Assembly (NCBI RefSeq): GCF_009017415.1
Contig: NC_092405.1
Span: forward strand, 4,092,001-4,156,000
Origin: Aspergillus flavus
Taxonomy: Eukaryota; Ascomycota; Eurotiomycetes; Eurotiales; Aspergillaceae
Length of the DNA stretch: 64,000 nucleotides
Reading direction: 5' to 3'
Both the position numbers and the translations under genes were made by a program. Below, one piece after another: positions 31,024-42,664 of this stretch (within the stretch, counting starts at the first letter, position 1; every line of letters starts with the position of its first letter). The notes beneath the pieces are model-generated. The model was not told the origin of the DNA. It saw only the letters and a list, made by a program, of their open reading frames with translations, and made no database searches.

Positions 31024-33064
31024 TATGCCGAGAAAGAAGATTGATGTATGGGGCCTATGGGCCTCGGCTCGGTCTCCAGCTTCAAGTCAGCGCTACCACG
31101 GTGCGAAAGGAAACGATCCAGACAATGCAGAGCAATCGATTGCTTTCGCTTCGAAAGTCACAACTAGAGAAATAGTTACCATTAACGACCCGACGCTTGG
31201 TATGCCTTTCCTGGATGAAGCGGCAATTGGCGACAACAGTAACAGCAACAGCTCCGCGAATGCGGTCGAGGACAGGAGTTCTCAAAACCGACGACCCACT
31301 TGGATCAGAGGCGTATACCTTTGTGCAAATGCAACTGTCGGTCTACTGCTACTGAACACCATATTCATCTCCGTAGTAGGCGGGCTGGCATCGAAGCACC
31401 GAGGGTCTGGAGGGTCTTCCAACTCAAAAGTGGTCTATGAAGGCAGCTGCGTCATAACAAGTCGATGGAACACGGCATTTCATTTTATCATTAACGCTAT
31501 TAGCACCTGCATTCTGGCGGCAAGCAATTACTGTATGCAAACGCTTATCGCCCCGACTAGAGATGAAATTGATTTGTTCCATGCAAAGCGCCGCTGGTTG
31601 GATATTGGCGTTACGGTTTGTCCACAAAGCCTAGCTTCGGCCATTATGCAACGTATGGAGTATCTCATTTCCCATCGGGGTACAAGGGCCTTATTTGCCT
31701 TGCGAGTGATTTGTTTATGAATGGTGGAGGAGATACATCTGTACTTCGGCCTACCAGCCGATATAAAGATCAGTCAGTTAAGGCTGTACCCTTTTCATAT
31801 CCCAGCCTCCCAACTAGAAATTCTCATGAATGCACAGTTGATGCTGCTTATTCTGACATTTCACCTCTATATCGGACTCATTCTCTCAGCGGGTGTTTGG
31901 CATTTGAGGGTAAGAAAAACTGCCAACTACTTCTTAGCCCTTCCATTGCTGTGATTGTTTCATTAGCTGCGCTGATGAAGGTATTTGCGATGTATCTTGC
32001 CGCTCATCTTCAACGGTCTCGAGCACCTCCTCTTCTTACAACAGGCGATGCAGTTGCATCATTCCTAGAAAGACCTGATGATACAACGAAAGGGATGTGC
32101 TGGGCGTCAAAGCGTCACATTAGAAAGGGTACGTCCAGACAATACAGACATCTATCACCACCTAGACAATGGAGAAAGGCATCTAGCCCTTTCCATTGGC
32201 TAGCCACCTCCATGATGTTAGTGTTCAGAAAGATTCAACGTAGAAATTAGCCCACCATGGAAGCTAACCTCGCCTAGCTTTGTTGGATGCTCAGTAGTGG
32301 CCATTGGCTTGCTGGCTGTCAGGTTACCCAGCGCCGTTGCCAACCCTCAAGGTCTCTGGGATTACGAAAGCAACGTGAAAGGTACCGGGGCTTTTGTGCT
32401 TGGTACTGTCTCGGAGATGCAAGGCGTGGTGACAGCAAACAGTGTTCAACTACTCGTCACTGTCGGCTACTATTTCTATAACAGCGTGCTAACTAGCATG
32501 CTCGCATCGGCTGAGTACAGTTCCTACGGGACAGACCGGAAGCCACTTCGAGTCACTTGGCCCGTCAAGGGCAGCCAGCAACGCTCGACCTACTGGCTGA
32601 GCGTTCCCTATAAATACGGGATCCCAGTCATGATTCTCTTCATGGTCATCCACTGGTTCGTTTCACAGGCCCTCTACTACGTGTTGTTAATCCCTTATAG
32701 CCCGGATGATCAGCCCCTATATGGAGAGAAGTTCAGCTCGCTCGGGGCCTCAGTCCTACCCATGTTCATTGCGGGTTTGGTTGGTCTGGTCCTGTTTATA
32801 TTGTTGTTGTGTTTGGCTTTTCGGAGACTCAAGTCAACTATACTATTAGCGGGCTCCTGTAGTGCTGCTATCAGCGCAGCCTGCCACCCGCCTGAGGACG
32901 TTTGTAACGCCACTGCAGCCCATGGGGAGTTATTATGGGGAGAGACGAGCCTCCCAAGAGATTGCGTTGACGATCAGAGTGACGGATGTGATCTTCCAAG
33001 AGGACATTGCAGCTTTACTCCCCTGGATGCACGACAGCCTTCTTTGAACAAGTTGTATGCTTAG
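31024..33064 (+). CDS. DUF6536-type polytopic membrane protein, middle unresolved
   Basis: The N-terminal part (31024 to about 31615) carries the DUF6536 hallmarks: WIRGVYLCANATVGLLLLN, YEGSCVITSRWN, HFIINAISTCILAASNYCMQ, APTRDEIDLFHAKRRWLDIG. A downstream frame (about 31870-32216) has NCQLLLSPSIAVIVSLAALM and the conserved TTGDAVASFLERPDDTTKGM. After an intron (32217-32277, phase 2) it continues with YYFYNSVLTSMLASAEYSSY, PVKGSQQRSTYWLSVPYKYG, SCSAAISAACHPPED and the typical end PSLNKLYA. Between 31615 and 31870 no frame shows the expected membrane helix and glycosylated loop, and the frames on either side differ. Either an intron arrangement I cannot see or a deletion/frameshift has broken the gene. 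Members often sit near secondary-metabolism or tRNA loci. Function unknown. Confidence 0.65.
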
Positions 33065-33637
33065 ATGTTTTTGTGGCTGCCTATCTTACTGCAATCCCTA
33101 GTGGCTAGAGTAAAATCAAGGAATCAGACCTTGTTTCTTCAGATTGGCACAGGATCTATTAGGCTTGGACTCCAAAGTAGACAGATTCTCAATTCAAAAC
33201 CTCAACTTCTTACCCCTTCCTACGTTCACTATGCTGGCTTAAGTACGGTAGAGGGGACGTGAAGGCCTGTTCTCCATATCCTCTGGTTGTATGTACCAGC
33301 TTCTTAGTTGCAGAGACGTACATAGGGTCTCCAAAAAGCCGCCCAGCACAGGGCGCTCACATACTCAAATCTACTCTGTGAGCAAAAGGCAGCGAGGGTT
33401 GAGCACTAAAACGAAAGAGAAAGTCGCTGGGCTGTCTAGGAAAAGAAGTGGTGTAAAGATGTAAATATGTTCGAATAATCTCATTATTTGGTATCTAGAC
33501 ACAATCCTCTAGGCCGGATTTGTTCCATCATTATCCATGCTAGTTCCCAAGACGCCATAAAAAACGATCGACCCCAATAAATAATCAAAGGACTCTTGAT
33601 ACTTAAACTGCGCTAACCATACCCAGAAATATAGGGT
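33065..33637. other. Intergenic, convergent 3' flanks
   Basis: 3' ends of the DUF6536 gene and of the polymerase delta gene meet here. No gene is visible. Confidence 0.4.
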
Positions 33638-36600
33638 TTACCATGCACCGGCATCGAAATCAAACCGAGAGAGTTCCTTTTGTGCATCCTCCACGTCCTT
33701 CTTTGCTTTCATACGCATATAGAAAATCGGACAATCCCTAGATGAACAGATGACTTCACAGTGCAAACTACCCTGGCAGCGCTGGCACTGGGTCCACAGT
33801 CGCCCGAATCGGACCTCGAGATCTGACACTTTCGTCAGCGATCTCGTATACAGCTCGCCAAGCCGCGGCTGACAGTGCTCGCACACAGCACCGGCCATTT
33901 CAGCCTTGCCAGACAGAGGTTTTTTGCACCCCATGCAGGTTGCAGTTTTCTTCGCAAACTTCATAAGCCCACCCATAGTCGGTGCGGCTACTGAGATGGA
34001 ACGCGTATGCTCGCCGGTAAGAAGCTGACCGGCCTTCTTCTCTCCAAGAATGGGCTCGAAGATACGGCCGAGAGGGTTTGCAAGTTGATTGTCCAGGTAA
34101 TACTTCGTGTCGATAGGGATGTTGTTCTCAAGAACATAAATAGGGTCTTCCGACTTCTCGTAGTTCTTTGAGCCACCAGCACCCTTGACAATAACGTATG
34201 CAACACGGTCACCAAGGGTAGGTGCAGAACCCGCATCACGTTTCTTCATGCGCTCAGCAAGTTCTACGTGTGCCTGCTTGGCTGCGTAGTCGGACTTAGA
34301 AAGAGCCTTTGTGATCACAAGCTTCGACATATCGACCTTGTTTTGCAAAAGGTCCGAAATCGTTTCCTTGACATACCTAGAGTCACGTTAGTTGTGCTGC
34401 TATGGTAACGCTAAAGACTAAAGAGCACTGTGTGAGGAGACTGACTCTTGGGCACTATCAACATCTCTGTCGATCAAGATCTTGTGCAGCACGGTCTCAA
34501 TGACATTTTGCACTAATAAACAGTTGTCACGACGAACAGTCTCAATACCCTTGGTATCCATCTTATCATACTTCTCGGTTTTCGTCCAGTATAAACCAGC
34601 GTATCTCTTCTTGTTGATAAGGAGGTACGGGAAGTACACCTTTTCGAACTCAAGCTTGATTGGCTTGAGGAATTTTGAGGAGACGTATTCCGAGGCCTCT
34701 TGTCCAAGCTTCATGGCGTCCGCTAGCTCCGTGACACCAAATTTGACCATGACGGAGTCGGTATCACCATAGATGACTTTTGCGTCATGGGAATAGCCAT
34801 TGGCAATGGTGTACCGTGCTTCCACTTCCTGCTTTGTTTTTTCGATCATTTGACGACCGTAGCTGGTCGTACTACTTGCAATAGGCAAACATGGCAGTTT
34901 TCCAACCGTGGCACCCGTGAGACCGTAAACACTGTTAGCGCTTATCTTGAGCGCAAGCTGTCTTCCGTTCAAGACAGCCTTCTTGAATGGATCTGTTTCA
35001 ACCGCCAACTCTTTCTTCGCTCGCTTTCTCGCCGCAAGCAGTTCTTCTAGAATTTGGGATAAGAGACCCTTGCGCACCTTGGTCGTGCAGAACAAGTCCC
35101 CATTAGGCGTCACGATATAGTCTTCATCCTTCTTCAAATTGTAGCGCTCAACGGCCTTCTTGTTCAATAGAGTTGTGTAACATAGATTATGGGCTTGGAT
35201 GATAGAGGGATATAGGGAGGCAAAATCCAGGGTTGCGATAGGAACATTATAGTAGCCACGAACCGGTTCGATGACAGTAGCACCTTCGTATTCCTGCTCA
35301 CTTTCCGGGGTGTTGTTTGGAATGACGAGTTGTTGTTCCAGAGCCTTCCGGAATAACTGACTCATGAATTTGACCTGTTGGCCTCGTGATAAAAGGAAAT
35401 TGAACGGAACACCCGTTACTCTTGCCATCTCGGTATAATTAATGAGGCACATGAGCTTGTCCATTAATCTCTGAGGTAGGTATGCATCCTTGAGACAGTA
35501 CACGGCAAGACGTCGCCTTGAGTCGGGTGTTCCGTTATGCAATTCAGTGATCATTGTGTGGTGAACATCTTCCTTCTGTTCACCCAGAAACTCGTAAGAC
35601 ACCGAGTTCAGTGTATAACTTCTCAGGTGGTAATCTCTTTGGACTAATTGCAAAAGGTCCAGTTGGATTCTTCCGTTGGTGTTGGTAGCCTTTGTATCAC
35701 GGTTACCCATCTGTTTGCTTGAGAAGTTTGTTTCCTTGGCTTGAGACATAACTCCGTTCAGCCTAGTCCAGTACGGAAACCCAGTGCACTTCAAGTGTTT
35801 TGCTCGATCCAGGAGATAAGGAAAATCGAAATTCGCAATGTTGTATCCAATAATAACGTCAGGGTCAACTTTCTGCACAAAATCGCGCCAGGCCATAAGC
35901 ATTTTTTCTTCTTTTTCAAACTCCAGGATTTGGGTGTTGACAATCAGACTACACGTATCCAAAACAAATACATTTCGGATGAAAGGCTTAGACTCTCCAT
36001 AGCGAGTCACGACGTTGGCGATCTGGATGACAGGGTCTTGATTCGGTTCTGGGAAAATACCCTTTCGTCCAGCACACTCGATATCGAAAGATAATATACG
36101 GAGAGGCGCCATTTTAGCCCATTCACCATTAGGCGGGTGGGCGATAAGGTCGTGATAGTCGACGACGGCTTCGATCTGACAATTGGAGTGTTTTTCTTTC
36201 TCGTGAATAAGCCGGTACTTCCCTGCCTTGGCTTCTACCCAAGACATTCCGGAGATGTTCGTGTCAATCATAAACCTCAGAAGATATTGGATGTTGTCAA
36301 AGGTGGCAATCTTTTCAATGCCAGTCCAAAGGCCTTTGTAATTCATACTTTGACCCCCGTTCTCCAAAGCCCCTCGCAATTTGCTGATAAACTTCGGCTC
36401 CGTGACAGTGATCTTAAGGTACCAACTCTTTTGATTTCCTTGATAGCCATAGATATTCTCTCTCAGGGTTACTTGAACCGATTGGATCATAGTCTGGAAG
36501 TTACCGATTCTGCTTTCCAAGAAAGCCCGATACGGGTCGCAGTCTTCTTTGGTAAAGTTCACAGGAGCGGCGATATAGAGGTAGTGTTGGAAGCCGGTGA

Positions 36601-37074
36601 CATGCAGCAAGACGGATTGGCCAGCCTGTACGGTACGTTAGAGCAATTCGGAGATTATCGACACCGCGCAGACAATACCTCTGTGACTCCAAACAGTCTA
36701 ACGGCTGGTTTGCCACCCAAGAGTGTTCCCTCTTCTGCATCGATCTGCTGGAAGCAGACATTCTCCTTTGTAGGGTCAAACTCGCCAAGCGGAGGTCGCT
36801 CCCATTGTTGGTCCTTCTCCGCATTACTGTCCTTCAAGTCATTGATGTCCTGCGTCAATTTCTCAAGAACTTCCTCCTCGAATTGACTCTTCTGTAACTG
36901 ACTCGAACCGGGCACTTTTCGTTGGCCATTTTGAGAAGGCGGATTGACTCTTGCGGATAGTCTGTTGTCTATTTTCCGTTTTTTGCTGGCGTCTGGGGAT
37001 TTCAGGATACCGCGCGGATTATTCGATGCATCTCCCAGAACCCGCTTTTGGGGCGTCGCGACAGCTTCGGGCAT
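33638..37074 (-). CDS. POL3: DNA polymerase delta catalytic subunit
   Basis: Three exons (36679-37074, 34446-36625 and 33638-34376) encode 1104 residues, matching the roughly 1100 of yeast Pol3. It replicates the lagging strand in the nucleus and proofreads. The 3'-5' exonuclease motifs are intact: FDIECAG near residue 313, [15 protein letters not shown] and YCLKDAYLP. The polymerase motifs are [10 protein letters not shown] (motif A), [14 protein letters not shown] (motif B) and IYGDTDSV (motif C, the two metal-binding Asp). The C-terminus has both Cys modules: CMGCKKPL...CEHC (CysA, zinc, PCNA contact) and [19 protein letters not shown] (CysB, the iron-sulfur cluster). The N-terminus contains KRKIDNRL, a nuclear-localisation-like stretch. 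The second intron uses an unusual GTCAGT donor but restores [13 protein letters not shown]. Confidence 0.97.
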
Positions 37075-37859
37075 GACGGAAAGATCATAAAACCGCCGCA
37101 GTAGGCCGATACTATCAACTATGCGACCTATGTGAAGAAGGGTTGGCGAGTCGTGAGAAACCAACACATGGAACGCACTATAGGCGGAGTCGCGGGCAAT
37201 TATGCTCCATTCATGCAGGTCGTGTCTTGTTCGCGCCGGACGTGACGCGTTGGCTGAGGTCACGTGCTGATAGCGACTATTCCTATCCCAATTGCGGAGT
37301 AGTCTTACGAAAGACCAGGTCAAGGAAGAATATTCCGGTCGAGTTTTCTTTTTTTTTTCCCTTATACACAGTAGATAGTGCTCCAATTTATCGGTCCACG
37401 TGTTAATGCTGGTACTTATAATTACAAATGGTACAATTGTGCTCGGTCTGATGACGTCATAATTATACACCCCCGTAGTACCATCGTTTCATCTGCAGTA
37501 GAAGATGAAGTATTATAATTCGTATAAAGTTTAAGAGAATGTCTACTCAAGTCAATCGCTAATTTTCATGGAGATACGCCGCGGGTGGTCTATACTGAAC
37601 GATATTACTCTTACAAATGCCGGGTAAGCCAAGTACCATTATTCAAACGGCAGAGTCATTGGTATCTTATATAAAATCGAGATCAATATATAGAGTTGAG
37701 AAATGCAATACAGTATAGGCATGACCTTTCGGTCACTTCATCCGAAGACATGATCTTGAAGGAGGTCCTCGATAGTTGTGAAGATGCTCTGAACAGCAAG
37801 CAGCTCACGTCTAACTGTCACAAACCAACCGACGAACACCGCTCCCTTAAGAAGGTAAG
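37075..37859. promoter_or_regulatory. Polymerase delta promoter with MluI cell-cycle box
   Basis: ACGCGT, the core of the yeast MCB element bound by MBF, occurs at 37245-37250, 171 bases before the polymerase start. CACGTG lies just beyond it at 37260-37265. MCB sites drive S-phase expression of replication genes in yeasts. One site is weak evidence by itself. The rest of the gap shows no supported gene. Confidence 0.45.
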
Positions 37860-39050
37860 TTACATACTTTGCGCTCGGCTCTCCTCTGTCTTGTAGATGT
37901 TGTTGTAACCGTTGAGAGATTCCCGTGTCAAGGTTGCCATATCTCTTCCTTGGAATCTGCTAGGATCCAGTGCTCGCCTAATACCATCATCGACTGGCTG
38001 ATCTTCCAGAATTTGAGCCAAGAACTTTGCTGCTCCAGCTGCGTGGGTAACCCACACCGCCGCTGCCATGTATAGACCCTCGATGGAGGGGATACTTCCT
38101 ACCAACGGCATATTATCCGGCGTCATTGAGAATATACCGTTGAATCGTTCTCTCGGAACGAGCTGCGTCTCCTCGGGTATGAAACGCATGGCTTGGCTTA
38201 ATGTTTCATCGAATTGTCCAATCCAGTCACCGATAGCAGTATCCCTCGGTTCATTGAAAACCGGGGCATGATCATAAGAGCCCAAGCCGAAGAAAGTACC
38301 ATGATCACGAGCATATACATGATGCTGTGGCCATCTGACCCAAGGCGCCTTGCGTAATTTTGGGGCGTGATGCTCGCCGTACATATATGGATGCGCGACA
38401 GGTACGATCGGGATTGGAATGTCGAACTTGCAAAGGTTAGTTGCCCAAATTCCCGTGGCGATAATGACCTTCTTGGCCGGGATGAGCCCCGATGTGGTCA
38501 TCACACCATTCACGCAGCCATTGGCCTGTTGGACTTCGGTAACTTCTGCTTCGATGAGTTCGACGCCCCGAGCCCGTGCGTTTTCGTGATAAAACGTAGT
38601 TATTCTGATAGCGTTCGCAGCACCATCACCAGGAAAGTACAAGGCTATTTGGTTGTCGTCATTGACCAGTTCTGGGGCCAAGCTAGTTGCCTGCCCGGAG
38701 GATATCAATTCGGCGGAGAGTCCAGCTCTCTTGGCCATCTCACATCTCGATCTTAATCGGGCGACACCTTCACAGCTGGTAGCAATCTCAAGACCTCCAA
38801 CAACATCAAATCCGCCGGGTACCTTCGTGTATTCTCCCACAGTTTCAATTGCAAGGCGTGTGAGAACCTCGGATTCATTGAATTGACCAACGAAGCCGGG
38901 GGCATGACCCGTCGAGCCTTTCAACTCTGAAAATGAGCGATCGATGAGAACCACTCTTTTATCGGTCTGCGATAAGAAATAAGCCAGCGCGGACCCCACA
39001 ATTCCTGCGCCAACAATAGCAATATCAGCTGTAGTTTTTGAGGATTCCAT
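37860..39050 (-). CDS. FAD-dependent amine/amino-acid oxidase (DAO family)
   Basis: Intronless, 396 residues from the ATG at 39050. An in-frame ATG at 39122 would add 24 residues lacking a clear signal, so I prefer the shorter form. The N-terminal FAD-binding motif is textbook: ADIAIVGAGIVGSALAYFLSQ, then VVLIDRS and GSTGHAPGFVGQFNES. The second FAD motif is near the C-terminus: PDNMPLVGSIPSIEGLYMAAAVWVTHAAG (read as two parts, PLVGSIPSIEGLYMAAA and WVTHAAGAAK). The pattern, with a His in GSTGHAPG, resembles the N-terminal oxidase domain of dimethylglycine/sarcosine dehydrogenases, whose FAD is covalently bound to a His there. Substrate may be an N-methyl amino acid. That is inference from family resemblance. 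No folate-binding domain follows. Confidence 0.88.
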   Translation of the reverse strand: MESSKTTADIAIVGAGIVGSALAYFLSQTDKRVVLIDRSFSELKGSTGHAPGFVGQFNESEVLTRLAIETVGEYTKVPGGFDVVGGLEIATSCEGVARLRSRCEMAKRAGLSAELISSGQATSLAPELVNDDNQIALYFPGDGAANAIRITTFYHENARARGVELIEAEVTEVQQANGCVNGVMTTSGLIPAKKVIIATGIWATNLCKFDIPIPIVPVAHPYMYGEHHAPKLRKAPWVRWPQHHVYARDHGTFFGLGSYDHAPVFNEPRDTAIGDWIGQFDETLSQAMRFIPEETQLVPRERFNGIFSMTPDNMPLVGSIPSIEGLYMAAAVWVTHAAGAAKFLAQILEDQPVDDGIRRALDPSRFQGRDMATLTRESLNGYNNIYKTEESRAQSM

Positions 39051-40060
39051 TGTGTCTTGCTGCAGGTATTGGGGATTCTGGCCTCGAAAGCACAGGGAGA
39101 ATGTATTCTGAAGGTCATGCATGTCGTTTAAATATCAACAATCACGTTGTAGAAAACTAAAGTGGGGGTGGTCCTCTTGGTATTTCGTATCCCGAGAGAA
39201 TCAGGCCATGAACTATATATATCTATCCCAGTAGACGCACCGGCAGTACCCGGGGGAGCTGCCGAGGGTTGCCGAACATACTTCGTGAAGAAGGAGATGA
39301 TATCTGTCTAAGTGCATTTACAGAACCGAATAAAATAACCTCCTTCTGTCCAATCCCGAGTATATGTGGTCGAAATGTGGGGTGAAAAGGCACAGCGGAT
39401 GGAGGTGGCGGCCTAAGGCAGCGTGGCGGGAGTCCACTTTTAGGAGCGACTTTTGATTTTGACTCACGGAAAGAATCCCACTTCCCACCAACAATGCCCG
39501 AGCCCACGCCGAATGAACTCACCGGCCAAGGGAGTTTACCGACTCTTCGGGAGACTCTAGTTTGATCAACACGAGCGCATCTTTGATTTGGTGGGGTTTG
39601 TGGGAACCCGCAACTCTGAGTCAACAGCGTTGCCTAGTGTGCGCCCTGTTGATGGCATCTGGAATTTAGAATCGCATGGAAGGCGGACAAGGCCAACGGA
39701 ACCGTGCTGTGTGAGAACCAATTGGAACCAGAAACCGTGGCATCTTCTGAACAACAGTTGTCAACTCCAAAGCTCGCCGATCAAGCTGGCTTTTTAAAAC
39801 CCATTGAGGTCACCGTCATATCCCAATTGGCACAGATTTTACCAACGAAAGTATATATCGCACAATTTTTCCATCACGCCCCTTGCAGATACTCGGTAGC
39901 GCTCCCTGGTATGGGGGCTTTATTTTGATCAAACACTCAACAATTCTTGCTATCGTACCTCGAAACGACGCTATTAGATGGCCAGTGTCATGTCCTTACA
40001 TGGCTCTAGCGTAGCCGCAAATCTGATGCTTCGACCTGTTTGAATTATATTAATTTAAAA
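39051..40060. promoter_or_regulatory. Divergent promoter region
   Basis: About 1 kb between the divergent oxidase and eIF2alpha-kinase genes. No supported ORF. Contains both promoters by position. Confidence 0.4.
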
Positions 40061-42283
40061 ATGTCGATGTTCAGGTCACCCGCAGATTTCTCTTCCGACT
40101 CTGAGTCTGAGGAATCTGGCTTGGATAAGGGTCCGAGCGAACAAGAAGATGCTCCATCAAGCAGATCTACTGCCAAGAAGCCTAAGGCTACCGGAACGGG
40201 AACGAAGTCACCTCCCCTTTTGGAAGGAAGCAGTTATGAAAGCCTCGATGGTCTTGCGAATGAAAACAATGACCTTGATGTCGACACCGAAGTTCATTCT
40301 AACATGATGACAGCTGCTCTGCTTGAATTCTACTGTCTTAGCCGGGCGGCGGATATTCTCAATGCACAAGAAGGCTCACACAAGCGATACACACGTGACT
40401 CGCCAGAAGTCCAGTACCTTGGAAGGAAGATGTATAATTATAAGTCACGATTTCTCTCCTCCCATGGGGTCATAGCCGGGGGGATCGACAAAGACGAGCT
40501 GCGGACAACAAGACAGTATTACCGAGACAATCTTGATGTTCTCGGTATGTCGGCCCTGGAGGATCTCAGCATAGACGATGCTCAGCGGCGTGTACCATCG
40601 CGCACAACAACTGGAGATATTGTCTTAGCTTCGAAGGCCTCGAATACTGTGCAACATAACCCGGATCAAGCGTATGCAGGGCCAGCGAAACGTGGACTAT
40701 ACAGGCCTTCGCTTGCAGACATCGGCAAACGACTCCCCAGTACGGAGAATATCAGGGCTTTGGAAAATGTTCATCTTGACGTAGGAAGCCTACCAAGCCA
40801 ATCGTTGCACCTTGCAGGAAGCTCACCTGCAAGCTTCCCATTGTTTGAAACCAATCTGCCGACACCACATAATCACTTATCTCGTTATGCGACGGAGTTT
40901 GCCGAAGTTAAAGTCCTCGGCCGTGGATCATTTGGAGAGGTGTATCATGTGAAAAACCATATCGACGGACAGCCATATGCGGTAAAGAAGATCCCTATCA
41001 GCCAGCGACGGCTTGAGCAATTACAAGATGGAAACGAGAACCAGCTGGAAAGTATCATGAAGGAAATTAGAACCCTGGCTCGGCTTGAGCACACAAACGT
41101 GGTCCGCTACTACGGGGCATGGGTAGAACAGGCGCATGTATCGGGTTATGTCCGAACCAGACACGAAGCCGTTGGAGTTGAGAGTGAGAACACCCAAAGC
41201 GCTCTGGCCGGACCCGAACCGACCGACAGCGAGAGCTTCGGAGTCGTGTTCGAATATTCCCAGGCTTCGGCTGGGGACATTGAAGACGACGAGGATACCG
41301 AATCGATTCCTCGTGACTTTGACGCTTTTACTAACAGTCAGGTGTCTACTTTCGGAGGGACGGATGACGATATTTTCACGGATGGGTTGAGCTACGACCC
41401 ATCCAAGCTGCAGATACAACGACGACATCGAGGCGGGCCTCAAGTTCCTGCAGTTGTTTTGCATATTCAGATGTCACTGCATCCCATTTCACTTAGCTCC
41501 TATTTGAACTCGCAGCCACGTGAGGTTGAAGATGGCCAAGTCCCACGCCGACATTGTTACCACTTGGCCCCGTCTCTGAGACTCATGCTACGTATAATCT
41601 CAGGAGTCGAATATTTGCACTCGAAGGGCATAGTACACCGGGATCTCAAGCCTGCTAACATATTTCTGTCGTGTCCGGAATCTCGAGACTCTGAAGGATG
41701 CTCTCCTTGTCAGTTAGATAACGAACATTCTTCATGGTACTCGCACCCTCGAATCGGTGATTTCGGTCTAGTTGCCGATATCTCCCACTTCAACGAGAAT
41801 CAGTCGGACAGTACCTCTTTGCAGCATAGAACGAAGGTGAATCGTGTGGTTGGGACAGAGTTCTATCGCCCACCTTTGATTCATCCTTATGTAGATAGCC
41901 CCGAGAACTCAGAAGAGACCGGCAGCTGTTACAAGATTGACGAGTCTCTGGATGTCTTTGCACTTGGAGTGATCCTTTTTGAGCTTCTGTATCGCTTGAA
42001 CACAAAGATGGAACGCCAGTTCGTTCTCGGTGAACTAACGCGCTGCCAACAGGATCAGTCAACCGGATCCGCTATAGGACGTGCGTCATTCCCTTGTGAC
42101 TTTGCCCAGAAGATTGATCTAGGACTGGAGACATTTAATGGGGAGGTGTGTATCGCCGAGGAATTGATGACTTGCATCAGTGGGATGTTGGAACCGCTGC
42201 CCCAGAAACGTTGGAGCTTATCCGACGTCAAACAGCATCTGCAAGCTCTTCTAACTGTCGCTCAGAGGGCACCATGCTCCTAA
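40061..42283 (+). CDS. ifkB: eIF2alpha kinase, HRI/IfkB-like
   Basis: Intronless, 740 residues. It phosphorylates eIF2alpha to slow translation under stress in the cytoplasm. The N-terminal 270 residues are acidic and then helical, with no GCN2-type RWD or HisRS domain, which separates it from GCN2. The kinase domain begins near residue 285: VLGRGSFGEVYHV (Gly loop), YAVKKIPIS (catalytic Lys), and HTNVVRYYGAWVEQ, a phrase typical of eIF2alpha kinases. A long acidic insert follows, as expected for this family, then VHRDLKPANIFL (catalytic loop near residue 525), DFGLVAD (near 567), and VNRVVGTEFYRPP (activation segment). The alternative upstream ATG at 40040 adds seven residues. Orthology to Aspergillus IfkB / fission-yeast Hri kinases is by domain layout. 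Confidence 0.9.
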   Translation: MSMFRSPADFSSDSESEESGLDKGPSEQEDAPSSRSTAKKPKATGTGTKSPPLLEGSSYESLDGLANENNDLDVDTEVHSNMMTAALLEFYCLSRAADILNAQEGSHKRYTRDSPEVQYLGRKMYNYKSRFLSSHGVIAGGIDKDELRTTRQYYRDNLDVLGMSALEDLSIDDAQRRVPSRTTTGDIVLASKASNTVQHNPDQAYAGPAKRGLYRPSLADIGKRLPSTENIRALENVHLDVGSLPSQSLHLAGSSPASFPLFETNLPTPHNHLSRYATEFAEVKVLGRGSFGEVYHVKNHIDGQPYAVKKIPISQRRLEQLQDGNENQLESIMKEIRTLARLEHTNVVRYYGAWVEQAHVSGYVRTRHEAVGVESENTQSALAGPEPTDSESFGVVFEYSQASAGDIEDDEDTESIPRDFDAFTNSQVSTFGGTDDDIFTDGLSYDPSKLQIQRRHRGGPQVPAVVLHIQMSLHPISLSSYLNSQPREVEDGQVPRRHCYHLAPSLRLMLRIISGVEYLHSKGIVHRDLKPANIFLSCPESRDSEGCSPCQLDNEHSSWYSHPRIGDFGLVADISHFNENQSDSTSLQHRTKVNRVVGTEFYRPPLIHPYVDSPENSEETGSCYKIDESLDVFALGVILFELLYRLNTKMERQFVLGELTRCQQDQSTGSAIGRASFPCDFAQKIDLGLETFNGEVCIAEELMTCISGMLEPLPQKRWSLSDVKQHLQALLTVAQRAPCS

Positions 42284-42664
42284 TTGATATCTATACCAGG
42301 AGTAGCATATTTGTTCACATATTGTATTATTGTGCATATGTCTCATTGAAGCGCTGAGAACATAAATTACATCAGAGACTTGAAAATGCAAGTCGAAGAT
42401 ATTGTGGCCAATAAAACTGTGAAATACGCATATATTACAATTTAACTCTCATTCCTCTCACTATAATACTTTTCTCTTGGATAGAGACACATGCGGGAAG
42501 TCCGAGTTCCTCGGTCTCGGTCAAGACGTCTGCAGAAAGTTAACTTCCCCGCATATGTCATGTCACCCCGGATAGGATAAAGAGACCCTGATCTACAACC
42601 ACACCATGTTCAACCCCGGAATGCCCTTAATTACTCCCTTCAATTGATCTAAACTCATATAACC
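42284..42664. promoter_or_regulatory. Intergenic, acyl-CoA dehydrogenase promoter
   Basis: Short intergenic stretch with the 3' end of the kinase gene and the promoter of the next gene. Nothing further is recognisable. Confidence 0.4.

Noticed and set aside
31721..31954. Hydrophobic frame inside the DUF6536 gene
   Set aside because: Could look like the missing membrane helix but does not match family words, so I did not use it to bridge the gap.
36137..36886. 249-codon open frame on the plus strand
   Set aside because: Lies antisense to exons 1 and 2 of the DNA polymerase delta gene, whose motifs are unmistakable. It is a shadow frame.
37696..37896. Short plus-strand frame ending near GTAAGT
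   Set aside because: Looks like a first exon but no matching downstream exon exists before the oxidase gene on the other strand.
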